From Comamonadaceae bacterium (GTDB taxonomy: Bacteria; Pseudomonadota; Gammaproteobacteria; Burkholderiales; Burkholderiaceae_C): DNA of 58,907 bases. The position numbers and the translations under genes are program-made. Below the pieces are notes generated by a model, which was not told the DNA's origin, made no database searches, and saw nothing but the letters and a program-made list of their open reading frames with translations. Of the stretch, positions 1 through 9,065 are shown piece after piece (position 1 is the first letter of the stretch; each line of letters opens with the position of its first letter). The DNA is taken from contig JAAFJC010000014.1 of NCBI GenBank assembly GCA_013297925.1, forward strand, positions 1 to 58,907, read 5' to 3'.

Positions 1-48
1 GGCACCCGTGTTGTCAGCGACATCGAGTCGAGATTCAGTTTGGATCAT
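1..48 (-). CDS. rplN: 50S ribosomal protein L14, N-terminal 16 residues only (runs off the window)
   Basis: Reading the minus strand from 48 to 1 gives MIQTESRLDVADNTGA, the highly conserved start of ribosomal protein L14, a 23S rRNA-binding protein of the large subunit. The rest of the gene lies to the left of the window. GGGAAG sits about 9 bases before the ATG as a ribosome binding site. No rpsQ is upstream, although rpsQ normally precedes rplN. A strong sigma70-type promoter starts a new transcription unit about 165 bases before the start codon. The short fragment is diagnostic because this N-terminus is nearly invariant in betaproteobacteria. Confidence 0.88.
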   Translation of the reverse strand, partial: MIQTESRLDVADNTGA

Positions 49-77
49 TGTCTATTCTTCCCAACTTGTCTCCGACT

Positions 78-95
78 GTTTGAACAATTTCAAAC
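78..95. other. 7-bp inverted repeat in the rplN leader
   Basis: GTTTGAA and TTCAAAC are separated by CAAT. The repeat lies in the probable 5' untranslated region of rplN, about 30 bases before its start codon. A second small hairpin (CGGAT gaat ATCCG, 181-194) lies further upstream in the same leader. Together they could be a regulatory leader or chance structures. Nothing else is recognisable between 49 and 210. Confidence 0.35.
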
Positions 96-218
96 CATCG
101 AAAGCAGTCTTGGGCCCGTCGCCACTTCAGTTCGATTCCTCAAACCAAGCCACGTTTGGGCAGGATGCGCTTTCTGTTTACGGATGAATATCCGCACGCA
201 AATTGCGCGAAGCCTTGA

Positions 219-248
219 ATTATGCCACAGATTTTGAGGGCGTGTCAA
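219..248 (-). promoter_or_regulatory. sigma70-type promoter for the rplN operon
   Basis: On the minus strand the -35 box TTGACA (243-248) and the -10 box CATAAT (219-224) are separated by 18 bases. The -35 box matches the consensus exactly. The predicted start near 212 gives a leader of about 165 bases before rplN. The promoter lies immediately downstream of the DUF1569-type gene and shows that rplN is transcribed independently here. Confidence 0.65.
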
Positions 249-278
249 ATATGGGTGCACCCACCTAGAAATACCTGC

Positions 279-815
279 TCATGCCAGCCGATGGATGGAA
301 ATTTCGTCTTGATGATTAGCAATGTGCATGCTGTGGGCGGCCGCGTAATCGGATCGGCCGAGGCTACCGTAGGCGAAATGGGGCTTGAGGGCGGCGCTGT
401 TGCCATTGAAGCGGGTGATGGCGGCGCGCAGGCGGGCGGCGGCTGGGCGCCAAGCCAAGGATGGGCTGAGCTCGGGCGCGCCGGGGATGGGCTCTGCCAA
501 TGAATGGCTCATCTTGCCGCGCAGCTTAAAGACGGTGAATGCGGCTGTGCCCAGGGTGTTTTGAAACAGCGCGCTTTTGGGCTGGGGGAAGCCATCCATG
601 CTCATTTCGATGCTTTGCGAGAGATGCTCGAGCACGGCGGAAAGTGGCCACGCGCCCGAGGTTTTCACGCCGGGGGCGGCTTCTATTTGATCGAGCCAGA
701 CTAGGGCCTGGGAGAGGCTTTGCACTTTGCTGGCTTCTTGGGCGCGAAGAGGCGCTGGCAAGAAGATGCTGGCGGTGACGGCAGTCGTGGTGGTGATGAA
801 GCAGCGGCGTTGCAT
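279..815 (-). CDS. DUF1569-family (DinB-like fold) exported protein
   Basis: This gene encodes 178 residues and resembles the DUF1569 family, which belongs to the DinB/YfiT four-helix superfamily and has no established function. The chosen ATG at 815 gives a sensible export signal: a short basic start (MQRRCF), a hydrophobic stretch, and a cleavage-like LRAQ near residue 25. An upstream extension in the same frame runs through the patatin gene and the 41-bp repeat on the other strand, so it is rejected. Recognisable family features include a KTSGAWPLSAVLEHLSQSIE-like helix with a histidine, and a C-terminal HMQ-like segment (HSMHIANHQDEI). The gene stands alone, divergent from the patatin gene. 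The family assignment is from memory and is moderately secure. Confidence 0.6.
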   Translation of the reverse strand: MQRRCFITTTTAVTASIFLPAPLRAQEASKVQSLSQALVWLDQIEAAPGVKTSGAWPLSAVLEHLSQSIEMSMDGFPQPKSALFQNTLGTAAFTVFKLRGKMSHSLAEPIPGAPELSPSLAWRPAAARLRAAITRFNGNSAALKPHFAYGSLGRSDYAAAHSMHIANHQDEISIHRLA

Positions 816-860
816 GTAAACATTGTAAATCGGCCGTCTTTTGAAAGAAAGGAGCCTGTG

Positions 861-901
861 GCCGGCATAGAGTCTGCGCAAGGTGCTATAAACTTTATAG
901 T
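861..901 (+). repeat. 41-bp dispersed repeat, copy 1 (intergenic)
   Basis: A clear copy: GCCGGCATA, GAG, TCTGCGC, AAGGT, then GCTATAAACTTTATAGT with an imperfect terminal hairpin. It lies in the divergent spacer (816-984) between the DUF1569-type gene and the patatin gene. Confidence 0.85.
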
Positions 902-984
902 GATTCACGTCACAGCATTGACACATTTGGCACAGTTTTTGAATGTTTGTATCTCTACAATGCATCGTTGAAGGGCGTACCAAA

Positions 985-2061
985 ATGAATGACGAAGTTT
1001 CTTCACCACCGAGCCCCATCGCTCCAGACGCACCGTACAAAACCGTAAGCCTCGCGCTGCAAGGCGGTGGCTCGCATGGGGCGTTTACTTGGGGTGTATT
1101 GGATGCGCTGCTCGATGATGGGCGATTGCAGCTCGACGGCATCAGCGGCGCGAGCGCTGGCGCGATGAATGCGGCCGTGCTGGGGCATGGCTTTGCACAG
1201 CATCCGGATGATCCAGCAGCGGCGCGGCAAGCGGCGCGCGAGGCTTTGGGGGATTTCTGGCGCAAGGTGGCGCGCTTGGGCGAGGCGAGTAAATTGCAAC
1301 GCGGTTGGGCGCAGATGTGGCTCTCGGGCTGGCGCGCGAGCGGGGCATCGATTTCGCCTTATCAATTTAACCCGCTGGATATCAATCCGCTGCGCGAGCT
1401 GCTGGCCAGTTGTGTGGATTTCAAGCAGTTGGCCAAGGCCAATTCACCGCGGATCCACGTTTGTGCCACGCATGTGAAGACAGGCAAAGCAGAGATTTTC
1501 TCGGGCAAGCGGCTCACCGAAGCCGCTGTGATGGCCTCAGCTTGCTTGCCCATGCTGTTTCGCGCGGTGGAAATTGAGGGCGAGCATTATTGGGATGGCG
1601 GCTTCAGTGGCAACCCTGCCCTGCATCCTTTGATCTACAAATCCCAAGCCAGCGATATCGTGCTGATCCAGATCAACCCGGTCGAGCGCAATGCCGTGCC
1701 TGATAACGAGAGCGAGATCATGGATCGGGTCAACGAACTCACGTTTAACGCGAGCTTGCTGACGCAAATGCGCGCGATTGATTTTGTGAACCGATTGATC
1801 GCCAAAGGATTTCTGCCGCCAGAGCGCTACCGCACGGTGCGCTTGCATCGCATTGATGGCGGCGAGGCGCTGGAGGCTTATCCAGCCTCCAGCAAATCCG
1901 CCGCGGATGGGCAATTGATCGAAAAGCTCTTTGAGCTTGGCCAAACATGTGGCCAGCGCTGGCTAAAAAAACACTACGACGAAGTGGGCATCGCTTCGAG
2001 CATCAACATCAGCAAAGATTACCTCGACGATATGCGCATGGGGCATCCAGCGGATCGTTGA
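985..2061 (+). CDS. patatin-like phospholipase
   Basis: This 358-residue protein is a patatin-type serine acyl hydrolase, predicted to hydrolyse lipid ester bonds with a Ser-Asp dyad. The oxyanion-hole motif QGGGSHGAF is at residues 26-34, the nucleophile motif G-A-S-A-G at 55-59 (Ser57), and the catalytic Asp204 is in D-G-G. All elements are intact. No signal peptide is evident, so it may be cytoplasmic or peripheral. The ATG at 985 is chosen because AAGGG precedes it by about 10 bases. An earlier in-frame ATG at 943 would add 14 residues without family resemblance. A copy of the 41-bp repeat starts two bases after its stop codon. Its substrate cannot be told from sequence. Confidence 0.88.
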   Translation: MNDEVSSPPSPIAPDAPYKTVSLALQGGGSHGAFTWGVLDALLDDGRLQLDGISGASAGAMNAAVLGHGFAQHPDDPAAARQAAREALGDFWRKVARLGEASKLQRGWAQMWLSGWRASGASISPYQFNPLDINPLRELLASCVDFKQLAKANSPRIHVCATHVKTGKAEIFSGKRLTEAAVMASACLPMLFRAVEIEGEHYWDGGFSGNPALHPLIYKSQASDIVLIQINPVERNAVPDNESEIMDRVNELTFNASLLTQMRAIDFVNRLIAKGFLPPERYRTVRLHRIDGGEALEAYPASSKSAADGQLIEKLFELGQTCGQRWLKKHYDEVGIASSINISKDYLDDMRMGHPADR

Positions 2062-2063
2062 TT

Positions 2064-2104
2064 GCTACCAAATTAATAGCTGGTCGCGCACGTTTCATGC
2101 CGGC
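2064..2104 (-). repeat. 41-bp dispersed repeat, copy 2 (intergenic)
   Basis: A minus-orientation copy beginning two bases after the patatin stop codon. On the minus strand it reads GCCGGCATG, AAA, CGTGCGC, GACCA, then GCTATTAATTTGGTAGC. The junction TTGATTGCT is identical to that after gyrA (copy 3). It lies between two convergent genes. Confidence 0.82.
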
Positions 2105-2134
2105 GAACTGCCGATTTAATTCTAAAAAACCGAA

Positions 2135-2785
2135 CTAACGGCCTTTTTTGATCTCCGAGATCAACCAATCGGTCACCTGCAAAGCGCGCTCCATGCTTTG
2201 AGCCAATGAGCCATCGGTGTAAAAACGCCCGGCGATGCCCATGGCTGGCACACCGCCTACTTTGTAATCGTTTTGCATTTTGGCTGCGCGTGTGGCTTTG
2301 GTTTGCACTGCAAACGAGTTGTAGAGTTCGTCGAATTTTTTGCGATCCACCCCCTGCGTTGCAATCCATTCACCAATACTGGCCTGCGTATCCAAGCGGC
2401 GCTTTTCTGCATGAATGGCATAAAACACTTTTTTGTGCAGCTCACCCACTTTGCCCATCGCCTCCAGCGAGTAATACAAGCGCTGTTGCGGCACAAATTC
2501 ATCACGGAATGCCACAGGGGCGCGGCGAAACACAACATCTTTAGGCAGCTTTGCCACCCACTCTTCCAAGCGAGGCTCAAAAGCATTGCAGTGCGGGCAG
2601 TTGTACCAAAAGAATTCAATGATCTCGACTTTGCCGCCTTGGGTCTCGCCAGGCACGCGCTTATCCAGCGCTACATAGTCTTGGCCTTCTTGGTAGCTGC
2701 GTTGCGCATACGCTGCCAAGGGCATAGCAGCTGCGGATGTCACGGTCAGGACGCCAGCGGTTTGAATGAGTTCACGACGAAGCAT
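2135..2785 (-). CDS. dsbA: thiol:disulfide interchange protein DsbA
   Basis: This is a 216-residue periplasmic oxidase that introduces disulfide bonds into exported proteins. It has an N-terminal export signal ending near AAYAQ (residue 28), and a thioredoxin fold with the active-site motif C-P-H-C at residues 63-66. The cis-proline loop is visible as GGVPAM near residue 180. The ATG at 2785 is preferred over the ATG at 2806 because an AGAGAA ribosome binding site lies just upstream. It is third in the minus-strand series argS, SPOR protein, dsbA, an arrangement frequently seen in Burkholderiales. A DsbB partner is not in the window. Confidence 0.93.
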   Translation of the reverse strand: MLRRELIQTAGVLTVTSAAAMPLAAYAQRSYQEGQDYVALDKRVPGETQGGKVEIIEFFWYNCPHCNAFEPRLEEWVAKLPKDVVFRRAPVAFRDEFVPQQRLYYSLEAMGKVGELHKKVFYAIHAEKRRLDTQASIGEWIATQGVDRKKFDELYNSFAVQTKATRAAKMQNDYKVGGVPAMGIAGRFYTDGSLAQSMERALQVTDWLISEIKKGR

Positions 2786-2892
2786 AGGGTTCTCTTGTGG
2801 TGGCAATGAAGGATTAACGTAGCTGAGCTGACAGAGGCTGACAAAGTTCCGAGCGATAGATGCCGGGTATATGCTAGGTGAATGCGTAATGT

Positions 2893-3576
2893 TTAGCGTT
2901 GCACACGAACAATGGCTGTTTCAAAGCCAGCGCCATCGAGCTTTTCTTTGGCTTTGTCAGCATCGTCTTTTCGCTCCATCGGGCCGATTCGCACGCGAAA
3001 CACTGTACGGCCGGATTGCTCGCGCTCGGTCACATTGGCTTGGAAGCCCGCCATACTGAGCTTGGCTTTTTGCGCTTCTGCATCTTCGGGTGTGCGGAAA
3101 GCACCAGCTTGCACGAAATAAGTAAAAGGATCTGCTCCCGAAACGGCGGCAGTGACTGCACCGGAAGTCTTGGCTTTGGCCAGATCGCCGAGGGGATCGG
3201 CTGATGGCTTGGCAGCGGATGCGGCTGTTTTGGGTGCGGAGGCAGCGCCTTTAGGAGCGCTAGCGGCGGCTTGGGGCGATGTTGCCGTGGTTACAGTGCC
3301 GACCGTGCCCGAGGCAGTTGGTTTGGCGGGATTCTTACCATACAGCGGCGCATTCGGATCCCAGTTTTTGTTTTTCTGGGTTTCTTGCGCATCTTGTTCG
3401 GCTGTGGATTTGGCAGCGCCTTTGTTCATGAAAGGCACAGGCACTTTCGTCACATAAAGCGCTACGGCAAGGGCTGCGCCCAAACCGACCATCAGGCCAA
3501 TCACGATGCCGAGGAATGTGCCGCCGCGCTGCGCGCTCGCACGGAAGAGAGAATGCGTATTCATCATCATGTTCAC
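2893..3576 (-). CDS. SPOR-domain cell-division protein (FtsN-like)
   Basis: This 227-residue bitopic membrane protein has one transmembrane helix (about residues 20-42), a long linker rich in Ala, Pro, Lys and Ser, and a C-terminal SPOR domain (about 145-225) that binds denuded septal peptidoglycan. The layout matches FtsN-like proteins of betaproteobacteria, but the conserved FtsN essential segment is not clearly recognisable, so a gene symbol is not given. The GTG start at 3576 overlaps the argS stop codon (GTGA, 3573-3576), implying translational coupling. An ATG two codons later (3570) is an alternative. Confidence 0.82.
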   Translation of the reverse strand: MNMMMNTHSLFRASAQRGGTFLGIVIGLMVGLGAALAVALYVTKVPVPFMNKGAAKSTAEQDAQETQKNKNWDPNAPLYGKNPAKPTASGTVGTVTTATSPQAAASAPKGAASAPKTAASAAKPSADPLGDLAKAKTSGAVTAAVSGADPFTYFVQAGAFRTPEDAEAQKAKLSMAGFQANVTEREQSGRTVFRVRIGPMERKDDADKAKEKLDGAGFETAIVRVQR

Positions 3577-5258
3577 ATCTTAGCGGGTGCGCTGACGCCG
3601 AGCACGGCCAAACCGTTACGAATCACTTGCGCAGAGGCCGCCACGAGCGCCAAACGGGCTTTTTTCACGCTTTCATCGTCTACCAAGATGCGCTCTGCAT
3701 CGTAATAAGAATGGTAAGTGGCGGCCAGATCGCGCAAATAGAAGCTCACATCGTGCGGCGCGAAATCTCTTGCGGCAGCGGTGAGCATCTCGGGATACTT
3801 AGCCAAGGCGAGCATCAGGCTTTGCGCGGCGGGTGTGTTGAGAGCGCTTAAATCCACTTTGCCGAGCGTGGCCGCATCGCCGCCATCTTTCTCCGCCCAA
3901 GTAGCAAGCACCGAGCAGATGCGGGCATGGGCGTACTGCACGTAGTACACCGGGTTGTCGTTGTTTTTCTTGACCGCGAGATCAACATCGAAGGTGTACT
4001 CGGTATCAGGCTTGCGCGAGAGCAAGAAGAAGCGCACGGCATCTTTGCTCGTCCAATCAATCAAATCGCGCAGCGTGACATAGCCGCCGGTGCGCTTGGA
4101 GATTTTCACTTCTTGGCCATCTTTGATCACGCGTACCATGGTGTGCAGCACGTAATCCGGATAGCCCTCGGGAATGCCCGAGCCTGCGGCCTGCAAGCCG
4201 GCGCGCACACGAGCAATCGTGCCGTGGTGGTCTGTGCCTTGGATATTCACCACGCGCTGGAAGCCGCGCTCCCATTTGGCCAGGTGGTAGGCCACATCGG
4301 GCACGAAGTAAGTGTAAGAGCCATCACTCTTTTTCATCACGCGATCTTTGTCGTCGCCGTAATCTGTGCTCTTGAGCCAAAGCGCACCATCTTTCTCATA
4401 CGTCTTGCCAGCGGCGATGAGCTTTTGCACAGCTTGCTCCACGCGGCCACTGGTGTAGAGCGAGGATTCGAGGTAGTAGTTGTCAAACTTCACTTCGAAG
4501 GCTTGCAAATCCAAATCTTGCTCGCGGCGCAGATAGGCCACGGCAAATTGGCGGATGCTTTCAATGTCTTCTTTGTCGCCACTGGCGGTAAAGCTGCGGT
4601 CATCGGCCTGCACGGTTTTCTTGGCGAGGAAATCTTGCGCGATGTCGTTGATGTATTCGCCGTTGTAGGCAGACTCTGGCCACTCGGCATCCCCCGGCTT
4701 GAAGCCTTTGGCGCGCAGCTGGGCGGAGATCGCGAGATTGTTGATCTGCACACCGGCATCGTTGTAATAAAACTCCCGATATACCTGCTCGCCCTGCGTC
4801 GCCCACAGATTGCAAATCGCATCGCCCAAAGCGCCTTGCCGGCCATGGCCTACGTGAAGCGGGCCAGTCGGATTGGCTGAGACGAATTCGACCATCATCT
4901 TTTTGCCAGTGTCTTTTTGGTAGCCATAACAATCAGCCTGCGCCAGCACCTCGCGCACCACTTCTTGCTTGGCCTCGGGCTTCAACCGTATATTGATAAA
5001 GCCAGGGCCAGCGATTTCAATCTCACTCACCCATTTGGCAAACTGCTCATTTTTCAGGAGCATTTCTCGCAGATTTGATGCCAGCTCACGCGGGTTTTTC
5101 TTCAAGGCTTTAGCCAATTGCATCGCAGCCGTACAAGCAAAATCGCCATGCTCAGCCACTTTGGGCGACTCAAACGCAGCCTTCTCGCCCGCGCCAGGGC
5201 TTAAACGTTCTAACTCAACGGCCAAAGCGGCCAGTAATTCTTTTTTGACAGATTGCAT
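3573..5258 (-). CDS. argS: arginyl-tRNA synthetase
   Basis: This 561-residue class I synthetase charges tRNA-Arg with arginine in the cytoplasm. It shows the N-terminal ArgRS-specific domain, the HIGH-type signature HVGHGR near residue 138, the KMSKS-type signature KISKRTG near residue 378, and a C-terminal DALR anticodon-binding domain. Length is normal. It is the first gene of a minus-strand group and overlaps the SPOR gene by four bases. The gene upstream on the same strand (OmpA-like) has its own terminator at 5321-5347, so argS must have a promoter in the short spacer 5259-5320. Confidence 0.97.
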   Translation of the reverse strand: MQSVKKELLAALAVELERLSPGAGEKAAFESPKVAEHGDFACTAAMQLAKALKKNPRELASNLREMLLKNEQFAKWVSEIEIAGPGFINIRLKPEAKQEVVREVLAQADCYGYQKDTGKKMMVEFVSANPTGPLHVGHGRQGALGDAICNLWATQGEQVYREFYYNDAGVQINNLAISAQLRAKGFKPGDAEWPESAYNGEYINDIAQDFLAKKTVQADDRSFTASGDKEDIESIRQFAVAYLRREQDLDLQAFEVKFDNYYLESSLYTSGRVEQAVQKLIAAGKTYEKDGALWLKSTDYGDDKDRVMKKSDGSYTYFVPDVAYHLAKWERGFQRVVNIQGTDHHGTIARVRAGLQAAGSGIPEGYPDYVLHTMVRVIKDGQEVKISKRTGGYVTLRDLIDWTSKDAVRFFLLSRKPDTEYTFDVDLAVKKNNDNPVYYVQYAHARICSVLATWAEKDGGDAATLGKVDLSALNTPAAQSLMLALAKYPEMLTAAARDFAPHDVSFYLRDLAATYHSYYDAERILVDDESVKKARLALVAASAQVIRNGLAVLGVSAPAKM

Positions 5259-5320
5259 GGGGTGATTTTAAGCGTCGCAGCAGCTAGTCATGGCGACCAA
5301 CAGGATTCGAACTGGCAATA

Positions 5321-5347
5321 AAAAACCGCCCGAAGGCGGTTTTTTTA
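5321..5347 (-). terminator. rho-independent terminator of the ompA-like gene
   Basis: ACCGCC and GGCGGT form a GC-rich stem with a short loop, flanked by an A run on one side and a T run on the other, so it could work in both directions. It lies 14 bases after the stop codon of the OmpA-like gene. Confidence 0.88.
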
Positions 5348-5361
5348 AGCAATCGGAAAGA

Positions 5362-6060
5362 TTACTTGTTGGTGCGTGTGCCGACCACTTCGATCTCGAC
5401 GCGACGGTTTTTCGTCTTGCCTTCTTTGGTCTTGTTGTCAGCAACTGGCTGCTTCTCGCCTTTACCTTCGGTGTAAACGCGGTTTTTCTCGATGCCTTTG
5501 GACACGAGGTAAGCCTTCACAGCTTCAGCACGCTTCACAGAGAGTTTCTGGTTAGCAGCGTCGCTACCGTCGCTGTCGGTGTGGCCGACGGCGATGATGA
5601 CTTCGAGGTTGATGTCTTTGATTTTGCCGACCAAATCATCCATCTTGGCTTTACCTTCTGGCTTGATGACAGCTTTATTGACATCAAAGAAAGCATCAGC
5701 AGCATAGGTCACCTTCGTTGCTGCTGGAGGAGCTGGAGGAGCTGGAGGAGCTGGTGCTGGGCGAGGAGCAGCGGCAGCTGGTGCTGGTGCAGGTGCAACT
5801 GCGGCAGGCGCTGGCGCAGGAGCTGGACGAGGAGCAGCGGCGGGTGCGGGAGGTGCAATCGCGCCATCGCAGCCTTTGGCAGCCGTTGCAGGCGTCCAAA
5901 CGGCATCACGCCAGCACAGGGTGCCGTCGCCGTTTTTCCACTGCAGATTGCCGTGGCCAGAACGCCAGTTGTCGGAAGCGACGTTAGAGCCGGCGGCGAG
6001 CGCAGAGCCAGCAAGGGCGACGGTTGCAAACAACACGGCGACTTGATTCAGTTTTTTCAT
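5362..6060 (-). CDS. OmpA/Pal-type peptidoglycan-binding outer-membrane protein
   Basis: This 232-residue protein has a signal peptide (residues 1-22, cleavage near SALAAG), a short domain with a Cys pair (Cys49 and Cys64 region), a long Ala-Pro linker (about 69-110), and a C-terminal OmpA-like domain (about 112-225) with the diaminopimelate-binding signature around GHTDSDG and NRRVEI. It probably anchors the outer envelope to peptidoglycan. There is no eight-stranded barrel, unlike enterobacterial OmpA. The ATG at 6060 is chosen because GAGG lies six bases upstream. The ATG at 6066 would sit directly on that site. In Burkholderiales this gene commonly lies divergently beside gyrA, as it does here. 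Confidence 0.9.
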   Translation of the reverse strand: MKKLNQVAVLFATVALAGSALAAGSNVASDNWRSGHGNLQWKNGDGTLCWRDAVWTPATAAKGCDGAIAPPAPAAAPRPAPAPAPAAVAPAPAPAAAAPRPAPAPPAPPAPPAATKVTYAADAFFDVNKAVIKPEGKAKMDDLVGKIKDINLEVIIAVGHTDSDGSDAANQKLSVKRAEAVKAYLVSKGIEKNRVYTEGKGEKQPVADNKTKEGKTKNRRVEIEVVGTRTNK

Positions 6061-6259
6061 GTTCATCCTCAAAATTGATACCACAGCTAGGCTAGCTGCT
6101 CCAGCGAGTCGGTAAGGTTTAACTCGTTGAATGATTGTGCCACAGTCGCAAGCACTGTCCAACCCAAGCGGGGTTACATCTCGACTAGCGTGAAAAATGT
6201 TGCATTTGAACGACACTTCGCTGCGACTTTTGTCACAGGCAAGCTGCAAAGCCCTGAAA

Positions 6260-6286
6260 TTGACCGTTCATAAAGCGGGCTAAAAT
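6260..6286 (+). promoter_or_regulatory. possible gyrA promoter
   Basis: TTGACC (6260-6265) and TAAAAT (6281-6286) resemble -35 and -10 boxes, but the 15-base spacing is short. It lies 65 bases before the gyrA start in the 290-bp divergent spacer shared with the OmpA-like gene. No other feature is evident in that spacer. Confidence 0.4.
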
Positions 6287-6350
6287 CGTTGGTTTTGAAC
6301 GACAAATCAGTCGATTCAAGACGCTCCATAAGCTGTAAGCGCTGCACAAC

Positions 6351-9011
6351 ATGACCTCATTCGCCAAAGAAACCCTGCCGATCAGCCTCGAAGAGGAAAT
6401 GCGCCGAAGCTACCTTGATTACGCGATGAGCGTGATTGTGGGGCGAGCGCTGCCGGATGCGCGCGATGGCTTGAAGCCCGTGCATCGCCGCGTGCTCTAC
6501 GGCATGCACGAGCAGAATAACGATTACAACCGGCCCTACCGCAAGAGCGCGCGTATCGTCGGTGACGTGATGGGTAAATACCACCCGCACGGTGACTCGG
6601 CCATTTACGACACCATCGTACGCATGGCGCAGCCTTTTTCGCTGCGGCATATGTTAGTTGATGGCCAAGGTAACTTCGGCTCGGTCGATGGCGACAACCC
6701 AGCCGCGATGCGATACACCGAGATCCGCTTGGCAAAGATTGCGCATGAGCTGGTTGCAGATATCGACAAAGAGACGGTTGATTTCGGCCCTAACTACGAC
6801 GGCTCGGAAAAAGAGCCTTTGGTGCTGCCCGCGAAATTCCCGAATTTGCTAGTCAACGGCTCCACCGGCATTGCTGTGGGCATGGCCACGAATATTCCGC
6901 CGCACAACTTGAATGAAGTGGTCGATGCCTGCTTGCATCTGCTGAAAAACCCAGACGCCAGCATTGACGAGCTGATGGAAATCGTGCCTGCGCCCGATTT
7001 CCCCACGGGCGGCATCATTTATGGCACGAGCGGCGTGAAAGAAGCCTTCCGCACCGGCCGTGGCCGCGTGGTGATGCGCGCGAAAGTGCATTTTGAGGAT
7101 ATCGACAAAGGCCAGCGCCAAGCCATCATCGTCGATGAGCTGCCCTATCAGGTGAACAAGAAAACGCTGCAAGAGCGCATCGCCGAATTGGTGCACGAGA
7201 AGAAGCTCGAAGGCATCTCGCATATCCAAGACGAATCCGATAAATCCGGCATGCGCTTGGTGATTGAACTCAAGCGCGGTGAAGTACCTGAAGTGGTGCT
7301 CAACAATCTCTACAAACTCACGCAATTGCAAGACACCTTTGGCGTGAACACCGTTGCGCTGATCGATGGTCAGCCTAAGCTGTGCAATCTCAAAACGCTG
7401 ATCAGCGTGTTTTTATTGCATCGCCGCGAGGTGATCACACGCCGCACGGTGTTTGAGCTGCGCAAAGCGCGTGATCGCGGCCATTTGCTCGAAGGCTTGG
7501 CAGTCGCACTGGCCAATATCGACGAGTTCATTGCCATCATCCGCAATGCGCCTACGCCTCCAGTGGCCAAGGCCGAGCTGATGAGCAAGACCTGGGATTC
7601 GCAGATCGTTAAGCAAATGCTCACGCGCGCCAAAGCCGATGGCGGAGTGGTCAACGCCGATGACTATCGCCCCAATGGCCTAGAGCGCGAATTCGGTTTG
7701 CAGAAAGACGGGCTGTATCGCCTCTCAGAAGCGCAGACCACCGAGATCTTGAACATGCGCTTGCAGCGCTTGACGGGGCTGGAGCAAGACAAGATCGTTG
7801 CTGAATACAAAGAAGTCATGGCGGTGATTGATGACCTGCTCGACATTTTGGCCAAGCCTGAGCGTGTGGGCGCGATCATCAGCGAAGAGTTGATCGCCAT
7901 CAAAAACGAATTTGGCCAAACCAAGCTTGGCGCACGCCGCTCCGAGATCGAGCACAATGCGCAAGACATGTCCACCGAAGACTTGATCACGCCAACCGAC
8001 ATGGTGGTCACGCTCTCGCACAGTGGCTACATCAAGAGCCAGCCCCTGTCTGAATACCGCGCGCAAAAACGCGGCGGGCGCGGCAAGCAAGCGACGCAAA
8101 CCAAAGAAGACGATTGGATCGATCAGCTCTTTATTGCCAACACGCATGATTATTTGCTCTGTTTCTCGAATCGTGGCCGCATGTATTGGCTCAAGGTCTG
8201 GGAAGTGCCCGCAGGCTCGCGCGGCTCGCGCGGCAGGCCGATCGTCAATATGTTCCCATTGCAAGACGGCGAGAAAATCAACGTCGTGCTCGCGCTCACA
8301 GGCGAGAATCGCAAATTCCCCGCTGACCATTACGTCTTCATGGCCACGAATCTTGGCACCGTGAAAAAGACGGCGCTCGATGAATTCAACAACCCTCGCA
8401 AAGGCGGCATCATTGCTGTCGATCTGGACGAAGGCGATTACTTGATCGGCGCGGCTTTGACGGACGGCAAGCACGATGTGATGCTGTTCAGCGATGGCGG
8501 CAAAGCCGTGCGCTTCGATGAAAACGATGTGCGCCCCATGGGCAGGCAAGCGCGCGGTGTGCGCGGCATGATGCTCGAAGACGGGCAAAACGTGATTGCG
8601 CTGCTCGTGGCAGAGGACGAGCATCAAAGTGTTTTGACGGCCACCGCTAATGGCTTCGGTAAGCGCACGAATATCCAGGAATACACCCGCCATGGCCGTG
8701 GCACCAAGGGCATGATCGCCATTCAGCAAAGCGAGCGCAACGGCAAAATCGTGGCTGCCACACTGGTGCATGCGGATGACGAGATCATGATGATCACCGA
8801 CAAAGGCGTGATCGTGAGAACACGCGTATCAGAAATCCGCGAGCTAGGCCGCGCTACCCAAGGCGTAACTTTGATCGCTCTAGATGATGGCTCCAAGCTC
8901 AGCGGCTTGCAGCGGATTGTGGAAAACGATGCTGCCATCGATGCAGCTGCGGAAGCTGCGGGCGATGATGCGGCAGGTGATGATGAAGCCAATCCATCGA
9001 GCGACGCTTGA
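6351..9011 (+). CDS. gyrA: DNA gyrase subunit A
   Basis: This 886-residue breakage-reunion subunit forms the A2B2 gyrase that introduces negative supercoils. The catalytic tyrosine is Tyr122 (MRYTEIRL). The quinolone-resistance region carries Ser83 and Asp87, in the same numbering as E. coli, so it looks susceptible-type. The GyrA box is QKRGGRG near residue 568, followed by the six-bladed C-terminal DNA-wrapping domain and an acidic Ala/Asp-rich tail. Length is typical of Burkholderiales. No good Shine-Dalgarno is visible before the ATG. In related genomes serC often lies between gyrA and pheA, but here only a 41-bp repeat separates them. Confidence 0.98.
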   Translation: MTSFAKETLPISLEEEMRRSYLDYAMSVIVGRALPDARDGLKPVHRRVLYGMHEQNNDYNRPYRKSARIVGDVMGKYHPHGDSAIYDTIVRMAQPFSLRHMLVDGQGNFGSVDGDNPAAMRYTEIRLAKIAHELVADIDKETVDFGPNYDGSEKEPLVLPAKFPNLLVNGSTGIAVGMATNIPPHNLNEVVDACLHLLKNPDASIDELMEIVPAPDFPTGGIIYGTSGVKEAFRTGRGRVVMRAKVHFEDIDKGQRQAIIVDELPYQVNKKTLQERIAELVHEKKLEGISHIQDESDKSGMRLVIELKRGEVPEVVLNNLYKLTQLQDTFGVNTVALIDGQPKLCNLKTLISVFLLHRREVITRRTVFELRKARDRGHLLEGLAVALANIDEFIAIIRNAPTPPVAKAELMSKTWDSQIVKQMLTRAKADGGVVNADDYRPNGLEREFGLQKDGLYRLSEAQTTEILNMRLQRLTGLEQDKIVAEYKEVMAVIDDLLDILAKPERVGAIISEELIAIKNEFGQTKLGARRSEIEHNAQDMSTEDLITPTDMVVTLSHSGYIKSQPLSEYRAQKRGGRGKQATQTKEDDWIDQLFIANTHDYLLCFSNRGRMYWLKVWEVPAGSRGSRGRPIVNMFPLQDGEKINVVLALTGENRKFPADHYVFMATNLGTVKKTALDEFNNPRKGGIIAVDLDEGDYLIGAALTDGKHDVMLFSDGGKAVRFDENDVRPMGRQARGVRGMMLEDGQNVIALLVAEDEHQSVLTATANGFGKRTNIQEYTRHGRGTKGMIAIQQSERNGKIVAATLVHADDEIMMITDKGVIVRTRVSEIRELGRATQGVTLIALDDGSKLSGLQRIVENDAAIDAAAEAAGDDAAGDDEANPSSDA

Positions 9012-9013
9012 TT

Positions 9014-9054
9014 GCTCCTAAATTTATAGCTGCTTGCGCAATATCTATCCCAGT
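9014..9054 (-). repeat. 41-bp dispersed repeat, copy 3 (intergenic)
   Basis: A minus-orientation copy beginning two bases after the gyrA stop. The hairpin half and the TGCGC core are good. The outer end is decayed (ACTGGGATA instead of GCCGGCATA). It fills most of the 54-bp gyrA-pheA gap. Confidence 0.75.
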
Positions 9055-9065
9055 CATACGCCAAT

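Noticed and set aside
40-237. Short plus-strand open frame at the left end
   Set aside because: It overlaps the rplN promoter and leader on the other strand, has no ribosome binding site, and its product resembles nothing.
5290-5312. GGATTCGAAC beside CAGGATTCGAACTGG, suggesting a tRNA T-arm remnant on the minus strand
   Set aside because: The flanking stem does not pair, no acceptor stem or anticodon arm is present, and the spacer between ompA-like terminator and argS is too short for a tRNA.
5718-5899. Low-complexity Glu/Leu or Ser/Cys-rich frames in the ompA-like linker region
   Set aside because: They are products of reading the GGAGCT-type Ala-Pro linker repeats of the OmpA-like gene in other frames.
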